Counted from the stretch's first letter, positions 1 through 9,724 are shown. The stretch: DNA of 64,000 bases from Primulina eburnea (GCF_022965805.1 NC_133114.1:9382261-9446260); one strand, 5' to 3'. Translations and numbers: made by a program. Notes: generated from the letters alone by a model not told the origin.

Positions 1-975
1 AGGTCGAAGATTTGAACCACCCATTGCCTGACCCTGCATCCTCTGCTGAACAGTCGTCTGAGATCCGGAACCAGATCCTGCTCCACCTCGCAACTGAGGG
101 CAATTCTTCTTAAGATGACCCATCTCTCCGCACTGAAAACAAGCTCCCGCGGCTGATCGGCACTGCTCCGATGGATGGTTCTTCCCACAATGCACACAAG
201 AAACCTTCTTCTTATCAAAGCGAAAAACACCGCTAGACCGTGATCCAGATCCAGAAGAAGAAGAACCAGATTTCTTGAAAGACTGAGATCGAGGGCTCAA
301 AGTACTCGGAGGTCTGGAAGAAAGAATAGACCTACCACGCCGGAGACTGATCTCTGCCTGGCGACACCGGTTCACTAACCCATCATAAGAAGTAGGATTA
401 TCGCAGACAGTGACTCGATCAAAGATCTCCTGGTTAAGACCCTGAAGGAAATGGTCATACTTGGCCTCAGAACTGCCACTAATATGAGGAGCAAAGGGTA
501 ACAACTCGAAGAACTTCTGCTGATATTCATCAACAGACATACTACCCTGCTTAAGATTCAGAAGTTCAATCGTCTTTGCCTGACGAAGGGCTGGAGGAAA
601 ATATAGCTGCATGAAAGCTGCACGGAAATCGGCCCAAGTCACCCTACCCTGAGACTGGACTATCGGCGCAGAAGTCGATCGCCACCACTTACGCGCACGG
701 CCCTCGAGAAGAAAACTAAGGGTCTCTATCTGCTGCTCTTCGGTGCACTGGAATGCACGGAAACAACTCTCCATGCGCTCTAACCAATCCTCAGCATCAT
801 CGGGAGTCTCACCACCAACTAAAGGCTTAGGCCCCATCTGAATGAAACGGTGCATCTCAAAACGCCTAGGGCCATCCCGACGATGACGATGTTCACGATG
901 ACGCCTACGATCATCCTGGTCACCCCAACGACCTACACTCCCCTGACTACTCTCATCACCAAAGTGGTCAGCCAT
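1..975 (-). CDS. Gag polyprotein of Ty3 element A (partial)
   Basis: From an ATG at 973-975 the minus strand stays open to the left edge (325 codons), so the C-terminal part and pol lie outside the window. Gag forms the virus-like particle and packages element RNA in the cytoplasm. An Arg/His-rich start is followed by a capsid-type gag domain (roughly residues 40-190) with motifs such as WLERMESCFRAF and ARKWW. A Ser/Arg-rich linker leads to two zinc knuckles, C-x2-C-x3-H-x4-C near 171-212 and C-x2-C-x4-H-x4-C near 109-150. The same pair of knuckles occurs in the gag at 24770-26539. No stop or frameshift was seen. The start fits the usual leader position about 80 nt after the PBS. Confidence 0.85.
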   Translation of the reverse strand, partial: MADHFGDESSQGSVGRWGDQDDRRRHREHRHRRDGPRRFEMHRFIQMGPKPLVGGETPDDAEDWLERMESCFRAFQCTEEQQIETLSFLLEGRARKWWRSTSAPIVQSQGRVTWADFRAAFMQLYFPPALRQAKTIELLNLKQGSMSVDEYQQKFFELLPFAPHISGSSEAKYDHFLQGLNQEIFDRVTVCDNPTSYDGLVNRCRQAEISLRRGRSILSSRPPSTLSPRSQSFKKSGSSSSGSGSRSSGVFRFDKKKVSCVHCGKNHPSEQCRSAAGACFQCGEMGHLKKNCPQLRGGAGSGSGSQTTVQQRMQGQAMGGSNLRP

Positions 976-1057
976 CGCTACAAGATAGAATGGGGAAAAT
1001 GGTAAAATGGTCAACGAAAATCCCAAAACAGAATCTATATCCCAAAATCATATGCAT

Positions 1058-1069
1058 GCTCTGATACCA
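1058..1069 (-). other. Primer binding site, tRNA-iMet
   Basis: The minus strand reads TGGTATCAGAGC, the complement of the 3' end of initiator tRNA-Met, 4 nt inside the 5' LTR of element A. It primes minus-strand DNA synthesis and fixes the element orientation. Confidence 0.9.
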
Positions 1070-2080
1070 TAAATGTAGTGACCCGTTCCAGAATCACCTA
1101 CTAATCAAGAACTAAGCATGCAATTAACTTAATCAAAAACAATCAGAGATAATTGCGGAAAATGGTCAACCAACGATAGTTATACAACCCAAAAGATATC
1201 CAGAACAACTTAGAAATAAAATATGCGGTACAACCATATCGAATCAAATGGTACTGAAGAAATAACTCAACCGGCTACTCCACGTCCTCCTCATCCTCCT
1301 CCTGAGCCATCCAACCTGAGGCCTGCCCCGTGGGAAATGGGGTGTCCAAGATAAACAAAACCGAGGACGTGAGCGATAAGAACGCCCAGTACAAAAGCAT
1401 GAGTATACAAGCCTATATGAAATGCACATGCTATGATATGATACCAGGGTAGTCAAGAAACAGGAGTCACAAAAGATCTCAATATGCTCAGTCTAGAGGC
1501 GCCAAGTGGATAGTGCCGCGCGGTACTCCTCTGGGTCACTGCATCCACTACAAGATCAGACGTGGACCTAAAATGTCCCGGATCACCGAAGCCCTCCGGA
1601 CCCGTCGGCCACTGTGTACTCTCGGTGTCCATGCGTCCACAAGACAGGGCTGAGCGGCCCCACAAGATATAGCTTATCTCGAAAGAGATACAGCTCAACA
1701 ATAAAGGCTATCTCGAAAGAGATACGGCTCAAGATGAAATGTAACATGCAGTAATAAACGTGACATAATAGCATGCATCATATGACATATATCAATGCAC
1801 CAAATAATCATGCAACACATATAAGAATGTATACTCGACCAGGATATCTCGGATAGTACTTTCGTACCTCAAACCAGCAGATCCTAACAATCCGCCCTAG
1901 AATCAAGCCTGCGTCCGTAGCCCACTGATGTCGCTAACTCCCAACTAGAGCACAGCTCCGCTACAAAACCAGTAGCTCCCCGCTAGTGCCTGAACCTCGG
2001 GAAAAGACTAGAAACCAATCGGAAACGACTAAAATGCTCTGGAACGCTCGGACTTGGCGAGAAGAAGTGAAGCCTCGCGC

Positions 2081-2091
2081 CTCTATTTATA
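2081..2091 (-). promoter_or_regulatory. LTR TATA box (TATAAATAGAG)
   Basis: TATAAATAGAG on the minus strand, about 280 bp from the LTR start and immediately downstream of the inverted-repeat cluster. This is the normal place for the U3 core promoter. Confidence 0.7.
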
Positions 2092-2098
2092 GCCAACG

Positions 2099-2313
2099 TT
2101 CGGACGATCCGATCCACTTCGGAAGCTCCGATCCGGTACACTTCGGACGATCCGAACCCTGCATGTCTTCTACGTGTCCAGCCACCTGGCTCGGACGATC
2201 CGAACCATGATCGTACGATCCGAATCCTGCATGTCTTCCACGGTTCCATCCACCTGTCTCGGACGATCCGAATCCTGATCGGATGATCCGAACCCTGTTC
2301 GGTCCTTCCGATC
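2099..2313 (-). repeat. Cluster of TTCGGACGATCCGAA-type inverted repeats in U3
   Basis: Several copies of a short inverted repeat, core TTCGGA-CGA-TCCGAA, some degenerate, lie between the LTR start and the TATA box. Copies are joined by a second repeated phrase containing CCTGCATGTCTTC. The position suggests an upstream promoter or silencing-target element. Different motifs with the same layout are seen in other LTRs of this window. Confidence 0.75.
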
Positions 2314-2369
2314 CCACCGAAATATAATTAATCCAATAATTAACTCAAATTAGGCATCGGGATACTACA

Positions 2370-5300
2370 GTAAATGACTCAAATAAACCTCCACCATTTC
2401 CTCATGCATTAACAAATTATAAAAAACAAAAAAGTGATTCTGATATCTATGAAGTTTTTAAACAAGTAAAGATAAATATTCCATTATTAGATGCTATTAA
2501 ACAAGTACCTTCCTATGCAAAATTTTTAAAAGACTTATGTACTGTGAAGAGAAAATTGCATGTGAAGAAGAAAGCATTCTTGGCTGAACAAGTAAGTTCT
2601 ATTCTTCAAAACAATTCTAGTTTAAAATATAAAGATCCTGGTTGTCCAACAATTTCATGTATTATTGGAGAAAATAAAATTAAAAAAGCTTTGTTGGATT
2701 TGGGAGCAAGTGTGAATTTACTTCCTTATTCAGTTTATGAAAAACTTAATTTAGGGGAATTAAAACCCACTTCTGTTACTCTTTTACTGGCGGATAGGTC
2801 AATCAAAATACCTAGAGGTATTGTAGAAGATGTGTTGGTTCAAGTTGATAAATTCATATATCCAGTAGATTTTATTGTTTTGGATACACAAACAATAGAA
2901 GTACATAATGAAATTCCAGTAATATTGGGACGACCATTTCTAGCAACTTCAAATGCTTTAATTAATTGTCGAAATGGAATAATGAAATTGTCTTTTGGAA
3001 ATATGACTCTAGAACTTAATGTGTTTAATTTATGTAAACAACCAAGTATTAATGAAAATGAAAATGAAGATGATAATGAAATTCAAACAATTGTGGAAGA
3101 AAATATACAAGAAGAAAACTTAAATCAACAATGTGAAGTTTTTTCAGTAGAAAGTTTGGAGTCTGAAAATAATTTTAAAGAAGATGATAATATAAAACTT
3201 GAATTAAAAGCTTTACCATTAGAATTGAAATATGTATTTCTTGGTCAAAATAAAACATTTCCTGTTGTAATTTCTTCCACTCTTCTACCAAATCAAGAAG
3301 AAGATTTAATTCAATTACTTAAAAAATATAAAAATGCAATTGGATGGACTTTGAAAGATATAAAAGGTATGAATCCTTTAATTTGTACACATAAAATTCA
3401 CTTGGAAGAAAATGCTAAAACGTATCAACAACCGCAAAGAAGGTTAAATCCACATATGAAAGAAGTTGTTAAGAATGAAGTATTAAAACTATTAGACGCT
3501 GGAATTATCTATCCAATCTCAGATAGTAAATGGGTAAGTCCAACACAAGTAGTACCTAAAAAGTCAGGCATCACTGTTATAAAAAATGAAAAAGGAGAGT
3601 TATTACAAACTAGGATTCCATCTAGTTGGCGTATGTGTATTGATTATAGAAAATTAAATGATGCAACTAGAAAAGATCATTTCCCACTACCATTTTTAGA
3701 TCAAATTTTAGAAAAAGTAGCAGGAAATTCTTATTACTGTTTTCTTGATGGGTATTCGGGGTATTATCAAATACCTATATCATTAGAAGATCAAGAAAAA
3801 ACTACTTTTACTTGTCCTTTCGGAACTTTTGCATTTAAAAGAATGCCATTTGGTTTATGCAATGCTCCGGCTACTTTTCAAAGATGCATGTTAAGTATTT
3901 TCAGTGATATGATTGAAGAATATGTAGAAGTTTTTATGGATGATATAACTGTTTTTGGAAACTCATTTGAAAATTGTCTTAAAAATCTAGAAAAAGTATT
4001 AAAAAGATGTGAAGAAAAAAATCTTGTTTTAAATTGGGAAAAATGTCATTATATGGTTAAATCTGGGATTGTCTTAGGACATGTGATATCTGAAAAAGGA
4101 ATTGAAGTTGATAAAGCCAAAGTTGATGTTATTTCTAATTTAACATCACCAAAAACGGTCAAAGAAGTTCGATCATTCTTGGGTCATGCAGGATTTTATA
4201 GAAGGTTTATAAAAAATTTCAGCATAATATCTAAACCAATTTCAAATCTTTTAACAAAAGATACACAATTCGAATGGACTCAAAAATGTGAAAATTCTTT
4301 TAAAAAAATAATTAATCTTTTAATTACATCACCTATTTTACAACCTCCAGATTGGTCTTTACCATTTGAATTAATGTGTGATGCAAGTGATTATGCTATA
4401 GGAGCTGTGTTAGGACAAAGAAAAGAAGGAAAACCTTATGCAATCTATTATGCTAGTAGAACCTTAAATAGTGCCCAAATAAATTATTCAACTACTGAAA
4501 AAGAATTACTTTCAGTAGTATTTGCATTAGATAAGTTTCGATCTTATTTAATTGGTTCTACTACTATTGTTTTCACCGATCATTCTGCCATAAAATATTT
4601 ATCAAATAAACAAGATGCTAAGCCAAGATTAATACGGTGGATTTTATTGTTACAAGAATTTGATATTATAATTAAAGATAAAAAAGGAAAAGAAAATGTT
4701 GTAGCCGATCATTTATCTAGAATAATGACTGAATCATCTCATAATGAAATACCAATAAATGAAAATTTTCCAGATGATCAGTTGTTTTATGCTACTATTA
4801 TGCCATGGTTTGCTAATATTGTAAATTTTCTTGTGACAAATAAAATGCCTTCTCATTGGAATTCACAGGATAAGAATAAATTCTTGATAGAAGTTAAAAA
4901 ATTTTATTGGGATGATCCTTACTTATTTAAGTATTGTCCTGACCAAATTTTTCGACGATGCATACCCGACAATGAAATAAGTAATGTTATTAAATTTTGT
5001 CATTCTGAAGCATGTGGAGGTCATTTTTCATCCAATAAAACAGCTACAAAAATCTTACAATGTGGATTTTATTGGCCGTCTTTATTCAAAGATACGCATT
5101 TATTTTGCAAATCTTGTGAAAATTGTCAGAAGATGGGATCAATTTCAAAACGAAACATGATGTCTTTAAATCCAATCATAATTATTGAAATATTTGATAG
5201 TTGGGGGATAGATTTTATGGGTCCATTTCCATTATCTTTTGGATATAAGTACATTTTAGTCGCTGTTGATTATGTTTCAAAATGGATTGAAGCGATTGCA

Positions 5301-6089
5301 TGTAGAACTAATGATCATAAAGTTGTTATAAAATTTTTAAAAGAAAATATTTTTAGTCGATTTGGAATACCTAGAGCAATAATTAGTGATGGGGGAAGTC
5401 ATTTTATAAATAAATCATTTTCTTCTTTGTTAAGAAAATATGGCATTACACATAAAGTTTCTACCCCATATCATCCTCAAAGTAATGGTCAAGTTGAACT
5501 AGCAAATAGAGAAATAAAACAAATTTTAGAAAAAACAGTTAATCCAAATCGAAAAGATTGGTCTTTAAGATTAACTGATGCATTATGGGCATATAGAACT
5601 GCATTTAAAACATCATTAGGGATGTCACCATATAGGTTAGTTTTTGGTAAGCATTGTCATTTACCGGTTGAACTAGAACATAAAGCTTATTGGGCAATTA
5701 AAGCATTTAATACTAATTTAGATGATGCATCTAAATTAAGAAAATTGCAAATAAATGAACTTGAAGAATTAAGAAATGATGCATATGAAAATTCAAAGAT
5801 TTATAAAGATAAAACTAAAGCCTTTCATGATAAAAATATTATGAGAAAGTCATTTGAAATTGGACAAAAAGTTTTGCTTTATAATTCTCGTTTGCATTTA
5901 TTTCCAGGTAAACTAAGATCGAGGTGGTCAGGACCATTTATAGTCAAATTTGTTTATCCTCATGGTGCTGTTGATATTGAAAATCCTAAAAATAATGATG
6001 TGTTTAAAGTTAATGGGCAAAGACTTAAGCCTTTTATAGAAAATGAAATTTTTAATGATGAGTTTATGCCTTTATATGATCCACAATAG
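2370..6089 (+). CDS. Pol polyprotein (end of gag, protease, RT, RNase H, integrase), Athila-like
   Basis: One open frame without stops from the junction with element A to TAG at 6089 (about 1239 codons). The first GTG at 2544 is not a real start, because coding continues upstream. In order: a gag-pro linker; aspartic protease D-L-G-A near 2694; reverse transcriptase with M-C-I-D-Y near 3631 and the F-M-D-D catalytic box near 3931; RNase H with C-D-A-S near 4377; integrase zinc-binding HHCC near 5000-5140; integrase core with D near 5212, D near 5391 and E near 5492 (S-N-G-Q-V-E-L). Every catalytic box is present, so the enzyme part may still be functional, although gag is interrupted at 2370. 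Codon use is strongly A/T-biased, like the two ORFs downstream and unlike the Tekay elements. Confidence 0.9.
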   Translation, partial: VNDSNKPPPFPHALTNYKKQKSDSDIYEVFKQVKINIPLLDAIKQVPSYAKFLKDLCTVKRKLHVKKKAFLAEQVSSILQNNSSLKYKDPGCPTISCIIGENKIKKALLDLGASVNLLPYSVYEKLNLGELKPTSVTLLLADRSIKIPRGIVEDVLVQVDKFIYPVDFIVLDTQTIEVHNEIPVILGRPFLATSNALINCRNGIMKLSFGNMTLELNVFNLCKQPSINENENEDDNEIQTIVEENIQEENLNQQCEVFSVESLESENNFKEDDNIKLELKALPLELKYVFLGQNKTFPVVISSTLLPNQEEDLIQLLKKYKNAIGWTLKDIKGMNPLICTHKIHLEENAKTYQQPQRRLNPHMKEVVKNEVLKLLDAGIIYPISDSKWVSPTQVVPKKSGITVIKNEKGELLQTRIPSSWRMCIDYRKLNDATRKDHFPLPFLDQILEKVAGNSYYCFLDGYSGYYQIPISLEDQEKTTFTCPFGTFAFKRMPFGLCNAPATFQRCMLSIFSDMIEEYVEVFMDDITVFGNSFENCLKNLEKVLKRCEEKNLVLNWEKCHYMVKSGIVLGHVISEKGIEVDKAKVDVISNLTSPKTVKEVRSFLGHAGFYRRFIKNFSIISKPISNLLTKDTQFEWTQKCENSFKKIINLLITSPILQPPDWSLPFELMCDASDYAIGAVLGQRKEGKPYAIYYASRTLNSAQINYSTTEKELLSVVFALDKFRSYLIGSTTIVFTDHSAIKYLSNKQDAKPRLIRWILLLQEFDIIIKDKKGKENVVADHLSRIMTESSHNEIPINENFPDDQLFYATIMPWFANIVNFLVTNKMPSHWNSQDKNKFLIEVKKFYWDDPYLFKYCPDQIFRRCIPDNEISNVIKFCHSEACGGHFSSNKTATKILQCGFYWPSLFKDTHLFCKSCENCQKMGSISKRNMMSLNPIIIIEIFDSWGIDFMGPFPLSFGYKYILVAVDYVSKWIEAIACRTNDHKVVIKFLKENIFSRFGIPRAIISDGGSHFINKSFSSLLRKYGITHKVSTPYHPQSNGQVELANREIKQILEKTVNPNRKDWSLRLTDALWAYRTAFKTSLGMSPYRLVFGKHCHLPVELEHKAYWAIKAFNTNLDDASKLRKLQINELEELRNDAYENSKIYKDKTKAFHDKNIMRKSFEIGQKVLLYNSRLHLFPGKLRSRWSGPFIVKFVYPHGAVDIENPKNNDVFKVNGQRLKPFIENEIFNDEFMPLYDPQ

Positions 6090-6226
6090 CTGTTTGATAT
6101 TTTCATTTTGTTTTGCAGATTCTAGTTCATTTCCCGGTTAAGTGGCGGATAACGGTACTCCGTGACTGTTTAAGTCGGTTTCTTCAGTTTTCCCAAAATA
6201 ATTGAAATATATATAATAATAATAAT
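6090..6226 (+). other. Pol to accessory ORF spacer with splice-acceptor-like site
   Basis: A T-rich stretch ends in TTTTGTTTTGCAG at about 6107-6119, which looks like a 3' splice site. It sits just after pol and before the accessory ORF, where Athila-type elements are thought to splice a subgenomic mRNA for their extra gene. No donor can be placed because the 5' leader is outside the window. Confidence 0.4.
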
Positions 6227-6757
6227 ATGGATGTGTGTATTATGAATCTTCGTAAATATTTTGCTTGTTTACCTGATAATGCGTTGAAAAAAATTTATAA
6301 AGCTAGATGTGAGCGGCTAAGGTTGATGATGTTATATGGCATACCGGATGATATCCGTTTGATAATTGAAGCAAAAGTCCGATTGGTTGGGGAAGCAAGT
6401 GAATTAATAATAAGACATATGCCAGGATTTGGTAAAAGCACATATGCCAAAAAGCGAAGAGCTAAACGTATAGGTGGATGTCATAAATGTGCAACGTGGA
6501 CTTGTAAAGGAAATTGCAAAAATGTTGGAATGACATCAATGAATAGAGAAGATAAAATTTTATTCATTAAGAATGGTCTGAGTAAAGAGCCTTTGGATAA
6601 TTTTCTAGAGGTTCTTGATACGCATTCTAGTGGGTACGTGCAAAATGAACTTCTTAAACTATGGTGGCAATTTCAACAGGAGGAATATCAATATGGACGG
6701 TGGAATCAGCCTTACAAAGATCCTACTGTAGTAACGCATATCTATTTAGATAAGTAA
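6227..6757 (+). CDS. Accessory ORF: cysteine-rich nucleic-acid-binding-like protein (176 aa)
   Basis: The frame starts at ATG 6227, 138 nt after pol, and ends with TAA. Residues 69-81 read GKSTYAKKRRAKR, a strongly basic stretch, and Cys85, Cys88, Cys93 and Cys97 follow at once (C-x2-C-x4-C-x3-C). This order (Gly-Ser-Tyr-Ala, Arg/Lys block, Ile-Gly, then C-x2-C) is the hallmark of the cysteine-rich nucleic-acid-binding proteins encoded at the 3' end of carlaviruses and related betaflexiviruses. Some of those are nuclear, bind RNA or DNA, and suppress silencing or alter host transcription. The N-terminal 60 residues look helical. The C-terminal 80 residues, with a Trp-Trp pair, have no counterpart I recognise. 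The ORF sits where Athila elements carry an env-like gene. Function in this element is inferred; homology versus chance similarity needs a profile search. Confidence 0.6.
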   Translation: MDVCIMNLRKYFACLPDNALKKIYKARCERLRLMMLYGIPDDIRLIIEAKVRLVGEASELIIRHMPGFGKSTYAKKRRAKRIGGCHKCATWTCKGNCKNVGMTSMNREDKILFIKNGLSKEPLDNFLEVLDTHSSGYVQNELLKLWWQFQQEEYQYGRWNQPYKDPTVVTHIYLDK

Positions 6758-6936
6758 AAATATACACAATTTCGTCTTGGGAATCTGACGTTAAAAGACC
6801 CTGTTTGCCAATTTATAAGAAAATTGGATGGGAAGCATATCCTCGACTCATAGAAGGCGTTGAAGCCGTTACTGAACGTAAAATCAGAGGAAGATGTGAG
6901 CCACAATCACAACTACGCTGTATATATTTGTTTTAA
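6754..6936 (+). CDS. Possible -1 frame extension of the accessory ORF (about 60 codons)
   Basis: Beginning inside the stop region of the 176-codon ORF, the -1 frame stays open to TAA at 6934-6936. It reads like protein (a W-E-S-D start, K-K-I-G-W-E-A, then a basic K-I-R-G-R stretch) rather than random AT-rich sequence, and it lacks its own ATG. It could be a former C-terminal part separated by a small indel, or the product of ribosomal frameshifting. No slippery heptamer was recognised. I do not know the family. Confidence 0.3.
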   Translation, partial: VKIYTISSWESDVKRPCLPIYKKIGWEAYPRLIEGVEAVTERKIRGRCEPQSQLRCIYLF

Positions 6937-7058
6937 TTTTGTCATTTTTATTTTCTTTTAATAATAATAATTTCCTGTTCAAATATTGACTTTTGGCATG
7001 TTACGTTTATAAATTCATATGCTGTGATCTAACAATTACAGAAAACATATTTCTCAAC

Positions 7059-7688
7059 ATGTCAACGTCCACGGTAAGTAAAATCAAAAATATTTGTGTA
7101 TTTTGTGGATCTAGTGCAGGAAAAGATTCAATTTATGAAGATGTAGCAGAAAAGCTTGGAATAACACTTGCTAAAAGAAAGATTCATTTAGTATATGGTG
7201 GTGGTGAAGTTGGCCTCATGGGAAAAGTTGCAAAAGCTGCGCATGCAGGTGGAAGTGAAGTCTTAGGCATTATTCCGATTACTTTAGCCAATCTTACAGG
7301 ACCAACAATAGGAGAAGAAATGCAAGTGGACAACATGTATGAACGAATTACTCAAATGATTGAACATTCAGATGCTTTCATTGCTCTGCCAGGAGGTTTA
7401 GGTACTTTGGAAGAAATATTTCATACTGTTTGTTGGGCACAATTAAATATCCACAATAAGCCAATTGGTTTGTTAAATGTTAACAATTATTATGATAAAC
7501 TGTTATCGTTTCTTGATGATGTTGTGGAACAGGGATTTATTTCATTAGCTTCGCGAAGGATGTTAGTTTCTGCTACAAGTGAAGGTGAACTTATTGATTT
7601 ACTGCAAGGATTTAGTCATGAACCAGATCCATTCTTATCTCAACTTAATTGGCCAACATCCAAGAGTAAGAAAAGAAAATTCATGTGA
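7059..7688 (+). CDS. LOG: LOG family: cytokinin riboside 5'-monophosphate phosphoribohydrolase, intronless, retrotransposon-borne
   Basis: LOG enzymes release active free-base cytokinins from their riboside monophosphates in one step, in cytosol and nucleus. The 209-residue frame has the family signatures: VFCGSS (14-19), YGGGEVGLMG (46-55), and PGGLGTLEE (111-119) with the catalytic Glu. Arg96 stands where the second catalytic Arg is expected, but the Lys that usually follows it is Ile here. Length matches plant LOGs (about 210-220 aa). Start: ATG 7059 gives the conserved N-terminus; the upstream 22 in-frame codons lack ATG. The C-terminus SKSKKRKF is basic and NLS-like. Plant LOG genes normally have several introns; this copy has none, which suggests capture through RNA. 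It lies between pol and the 3' LTR of an Athila-like element and shares its A/T-rich codon use. No poly-A tail or target duplication flanks it, so a separate LINE-type retrocopy is less likely. Confidence 0.88.
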   Translation: MSTSTVSKIKNICVFCGSSAGKDSIYEDVAEKLGITLAKRKIHLVYGGGEVGLMGKVAKAAHAGGSEVLGIIPITLANLTGPTIGEEMQVDNMYERITQMIEHSDAFIALPGGLGTLEEIFHTVCWAQLNIHNKPIGLLNVNNYYDKLLSFLDDVVEQGFISLASRRMLVSATSEGELIDLLQGFSHEPDPFLSQLNWPTSKSKKRKFM

Positions 7689-9132
7689 TGCTAAACTTGC
7701 GATTCAACGGTATGTTTTTAATGTTTTTTTTTTTAAGGTATGAATAATTTCTTCTTCTTCTTCTTCTTCTTCTTCTCTTCTTAGTTTTTTTTATTATATA
7801 AAAAATAAAAATATGTAGTAATAATAATAATACTTTTTAGTTCAATGTCGAGTAAGGTGTCAGTAAAATGCACCTGAGACACATTAGTTAATAATTATCG
7901 GAAAATCGCAATACACTAGATTTTAATATTCATTATATTCAAATTACAGACTACAAGAAAAATTAGTTTTCATATGTACCAATTTATATACATATATATT
8001 TTGATCAATTAATATAAAATATATAATAGATGTGTTTATTTATTTACATATATGTATATAATTGTATGTGTTTTCAAATAAAATAATTTCTAAAATTTTT
8101 ATGAGAATATAGTTAAAAGATATGGTTTGTATGGTTGTTAACATGTATAATTGAAAGAATTCTTTTGTAAAAGTATAATATATACTCACACATCTTTTGT
8201 GAGTGAGTGGTGAGAAATGAGAAAACAATTAATAAACTTTTATTGATTATTAAAAAATGGTTTATTACAAGAATATAAATCCCCTAAAAAAAAAATATTT
8301 ATTGAAAAAAAAAAGAAGTAAATAAATAACGAACTGCAAAATAGTTTATTCAGTGTAAATTTTTTTAGATTTGATTGATGTACTATCAATGTGTTCTAAA
8401 AACATCAATCAATGTTCTCAAAAAAAAAAAAAAAAAAAAAAGAAGAAGATTTGTTTGTGCTAGATAAGTTCCAAAGGAAATCGGATGTATCCGTTATATA
8501 AATGTTTATATATATACATATATATATATTATGGTAGAATGTTTGGATAGAAAATTTTATATTATTGTAAAATTTTGCAGTCACGTTATTTAAAAAAAAA
8601 AAAAAACAATAACAAAAAAAGAAAAAAAGAAAAAAGAAAAAAAGGGGATTTTATTCTTTGTAAATTTTCCTATTTTGTTTTCAATATTAGTTTAATTAAT
8701 TGTCTGCTTTAATACTTGGCCTTTTTCGATGAGAGTTAATATTCATTCCAACTCCATGAGTGAAAACTAGCTATTCCGTAAACATTTTGACCTGAAAGAT
8801 TATATGGAGTTGAGGCTTTTACAATAATATTCTTGATATTATACATGTTATGGTGGGTGGTGTGAATTATCTTTTTGACTATATTATTATAAATTTTTTT
8901 AGAAATTTAAAAATTATATATATATTGTTACTTTATATATTATGTGAAAATAAGAATAAAAACACATCTAATTATATATTATTATATTAAACGAATATAT
9001 ATATATATATATAAATCGGTATATGATTTTGTTTTTAATGAATATGTTTGTATTTGAATATATAAAAGGAATAAAGAATCTAGGTTGTGACTTTCCGATA
9101 AATTTTATTACTAAGAGACTAGTAATAAGATA
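7689..9132 (+). other. 3' noncoding region of the Athila-like element
   Basis: AT-rich, with no convincing ORF on either strand. It holds a (TTC)n run at about 7749-7780, an A-run near 8418-8442, (AT)n runs near 8507-8530 and 8996-9012, and A-rich tracts near 8590-8642. Long noncoding stretches between the extra gene and the 3' LTR are normal in Athila elements. Confidence 0.6.
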
Positions 9133-9143
9133 GTGTGGGGGTG
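9133..9143 (+). other. Polypurine tract of the Athila-like element
   Basis: GTGTGGGGGTG lies directly before TGATGAAAC, the proposed 3' LTR start. It would prime plus-strand DNA synthesis. It is the only G-rich tract in this AT-rich area. Confidence 0.6.
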
Positions 9144-9715
9144 TGATGAAACTTAAAATTAATAATTTATTATATGTTAAAACCTGTATTTTAAAATTTT
9201 AAGTTTCATTAAAATTATAAATTATGTTATTTTAGTATTGTTTGTTTATATTTAAATGTCTTACTAAATTTGTTTTATTTTCAGGTTTTTTACGTGTTGG
9301 TAAAATAATGATAACTCAAGCTAGAAAATTCAAATGGAGGTGACTCAAACATGGTTGGAATCCTTGAGAAGTTATTTACAACTTTGCAGAAGACATGATT
9401 GCCTAAAAAGCTCATTAAGATGATCAAATTGTGCAAAGATCAAAAGGAGGACACATTTACTTTTACTATGACCATCATTTAGTAAAAAATTCATAACTAT
9501 TTCAATATTTATCCAAATGAGGTGAATCAAGTGGCCAAACTCATCTACACAAAATTCCCCACATGTTTGTGGCCTTAATCAGAGTCAAAGTGGTGAGAAA
9601 AGTCGTGGAACAAGGCATTGAAAGAAGGGACATGGAATTGGAGTTGAGGAGACAAAGAATACTATTACAACTACATGGCATTAATAGAATTTTTGACTCT
9701 TTCTCTCATTTGGCC

Positions 9716-9724
9716 TATAAATAG
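9716..9724 (+). promoter_or_regulatory. LTR TATA box (TATAAATAG)
   Basis: TATAAATAG inside GGCCTATAAATAGAGGCC, about 570 bp into the 3' LTR. The copy in the 5' LTR would drive the element. The one here could drive transcription rightward into flanking DNA. Confidence 0.65.

Larger units (their letters stand above)
1..2369 (-). mobile_element. Ty3 (Tekay/Del-like) LTR retrotransposon A, 5' part
   Basis: The minus strand reads 5' LTR (2369 to 1074), a 4-nt spacer, a tRNA-iMet primer binding site, a leader and gag running off the left edge. The right boundary is sharp: the terminal ACTACA (2364-2369) mirrors TGTAGT at 1074, and the base after it is inside an open pol frame of another element. 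The insertion is therefore nested in the Athila-like element. GTAAA at 2370-2374 is the expected target duplication; its partner would lie left of the window. Assignment to the Tekay type rests on the gag resemblance to the complete element at 22694-31216. Confidence 0.85.
1074..2369 (-). repeat. 5' LTR of Ty3 element A (1296 bp)
   Basis: Bounded by TGTAGT at 1074 and ACTACA at 2369, a 6-bp terminal inverted repeat. On the minus strand it starts at 2369, carries a CpG-rich inverted-repeat cluster in U3, then a TATA box, and ends next to the PBS. The matching 3' LTR is outside the window, so age cannot be judged. Confidence 0.88.

Noticed and set aside
1244..2317. Short ORFs on both strands in the LTR of element A
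   Set aside because: No family features; inside LTR noncoding sequence.
2544..2546. GTG as the start of pol in the Athila-like element
   Set aside because: The same frame is open and family-like back to the insertion junction at 2370.
6993..7058. N-terminal extension of LOG by 22 codons
   Set aside because: It would start at a TTG and is Cys/Phe-rich without LOG similarity; ATG 7059 gives the family N-terminus.
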